From Bradyrhizobium diazoefficiens USDA 110 (GTDB lineage Bacteria > Pseudomonadota > Alphaproteobacteria > Rhizobiales > Xanthobacteraceae), in NCBI RefSeq assembly GCF_000011365.1, contig NC_004463.1, positions 3,892,001-3,956,000 of the forward strand: 64,000 nucleotides of DNA, in the 5' to 3' direction. The translations under genes were made by a program, and so were the position numbers. A model generated the notes under the pieces. It saw only the letters and a list, made by a program, of their open reading frames with translations, was not told the DNA's origin and ran no database searches. The number at the start of each line of letters is the position of its first letter. The first letter of the stretch is position 1. Below, in pieces: positions 63,014-64,000 of this stretch.

Positions 63014-63916
63014 ATGCCACTGACCGAAGGCGACGTCCTGGACACACTCAGCGACTCGGTTGCGCTTGGCATCGAGTTTTACGTCGACAAGATCCATATC
63101 AAGGGCGAGTACTTAACGACAGTTCGCGATCACATTCGTGCCGGCAATATATTGGTGAAGGGCGGCACTCAGGATCTCGCCTTCTACGATCAGGCCACGG
63201 ATATTCTCTTGACGCAGAAGAAGTCGCCTCCCGCAAATGATAGCGATCGGGCGCTGCTCCTGCATGAATGCGTCCACGCCATGATCGACGTCTATGATCC
63301 TGACGGCGCTGTTACGCGCCACATGGGCGAACTGGCCGCCTACCTCACTCAAACGACATATAGCGTTCGCAGGAATCCGTCGTCTAACCGCAACGGCACC
63401 GCCCCCTGGGACAAATTCTGGGGCGACCTCTACGCCACGGTGCGCGCCAACAAGCTCGACACCAGCGCGGGCAACGGCGTCCGGATCCCGTCGGCGACGC
63501 TCGAAAATCTGCGCCGGCAACTCGCTGCGCTGCCTTTTGTGAACTATGGAAAGTTCGCTAAAGAGGCGACCGGCGTGTCGGATGGGCTGATCCGCAGGAA
63601 CTTATTTCTGTCGAGCGATGAACCTGTGTCCATGCGATCATCGAGCGTTTCCCACGAAGCTTATGTTGATCCGAGCGATGACTATTTGATACGCACCTTG
63701 ATGGATGCCTACGCGAGCACCGATGTTAGAGGTTATGGCAGCCGCCTGCGCCGGCTACGTCGTGATTTTCTCTATTGCTCGCTGTCTCGCGCCCATGAGC
63801 TCCAGAAGAGGTTCTCGGTGCGGAAGCGTGGAGACCGGCTCTCCGAACTGTTTCACGATCGCCTGTCGCATGGCGGCCGCGCAATTCTTCTCCGTGTGCT
63901 TGCGCTGCGAAGCTGA
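63014..63916 (+). CDS. Putative metallopeptidase-like protein (HExxH)
   Basis: A 300-residue protein. Residues about 76-105 read DSDRALLLHECVHAMIDVYD then GELAAYLTQTTY, a HECVH zinc-site with a downstream Glu, as in gluzincin-like small proteases. The second half is basic and rich in Arg (RLRRLRRDFLYCSLSRAHEL). No signal peptide or known family was recognised. It lies 560 bases from the frameshifted metalloprotease-like gene on the opposite strand. ATG 63014. The function is unknown. Confidence 0.6.
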   Translation: MPLTEGDVLDTLSDSVALGIEFYVDKIHIKGEYLTTVRDHIRAGNILVKGGTQDLAFYDQATDILLTQKKSPPANDSDRALLLHECVHAMIDVYDPDGAVTRHMGELAAYLTQTTYSVRRNPSSNRNGTAPWDKFWGDLYATVRANKLDTSAGNGVRIPSATLENLRRQLAALPFVNYGKFAKEATGVSDGLIRRNLFLSSDEPVSMRSSSVSHEAYVDPSDDYLIRTLMDAYASTDVRGYGSRLRRLRRDFLYCSLSRAHELQKRFSVRKRGDRLSELFHDRLSHGGRAILLRVLALRS

Positions 63917-64000
63917 CCAGCACGCTGGACAAGTCGGAAAAGTGCTCTCAAGAGGAAGAATGCGCTACCGCACCGCGTCGAATTCTCGGTGTGTTGGTGC

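Overview
The window is GC-rich chromosomal DNA from an alphaproteobacterium, most likely Bradyrhizobium or a close relative in the Rhizobiales. This rests on gene style: dense operons with ATGA overlaps, many ABC importers, a Bug-type binding protein, a giant VCBS/RTX protein and a PTS that phosphorylates dihydroxyacetone rather than importing sugar. No rRNA, tRNA or CRISPR was seen.

Layout. (1) 1-2.4 kb: an IS21-family istA runs off the left edge, and its end abuts a frameshifted, 3'-truncated Bug/TctC binding-protein gene. (2) 2.6-15.65 kb: a furan (HMF/furoate) catabolic island: LysR, UbiX (HmfG), UbiD (HmfF), AraC, a three-subunit molybdenum hydroxylase (HmfABC), acyl-CoA synthetase (HmfD), crotonase (HmfE), a frameshifted MFS transporter and a ruined GMC oxidoreductase (HmfH-like). 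As read, the 2,5-furandicarboxylate/furoate branch is intact but the HMF-oxidising enzyme is lost. (3) 15.65-29.1 kb: an apparently undescribed catabolic regulon: DUF1537 acid-sugar kinase, class II aldolase, AroE-like dehydrogenase, a four-gene polyamine-type ABC importer, small and large subunits of an N,N-dimethylformamidase-like iron amidohydrolase, a second shorter paralogue of the large subunit, a GntR/FCD regulator and a class III aminotransferase. One 17-bp element, TAATATTTGATATATCA, occurs in two promoter regions, with a 15/17 match in a third, and ties these genes together.

(4) 29.1-38.2 kb: a mixed region with gene remnants, a frameshifted TonB-dependent receptor, cytochrome b561, an OmpR/HAMP-kinase two-component system, a DUF2147 protein, an SH3 protein and a GNAT acetyltransferase. 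(5) 38.2-48.5 kb: a single 3,441-residue VCBS/cadherin-like/RTX protein with eleven exact 100-residue repeats and very recent internal duplications. (6) 49.4-60.85 kb: a broken GntR regulator, then a polyol/glycerol-type ABC importer (binding protein, two permeases, a 66-residue membrane protein, two ATPases) leading directly into DhaL, DhaM, HPr, EI, a 140-residue protein and DhaK. Together these look like uptake of a three-carbon polyol plus a dedicated PEP-EI-HPr-DhaM-DhaL/DhaK phosphorelay. (7) 61-64 kb: a decayed accessory end with an orphan receiver domain, a frameshifted zinc-metalloprotease-like gene, an adenylate-cyclase remnant and a second metallopeptidase-like gene.

Several genes (Bug protein, MFS, GMC, TonB receptor, protease) carry frameshifts. 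The cleanest, in the Bug and MFS genes, are each explained by one missing base. Sequencing error cannot be separated from true pseudogenes here, except for the GMC gene and the truncated Bug gene, which also have deletions or stops.
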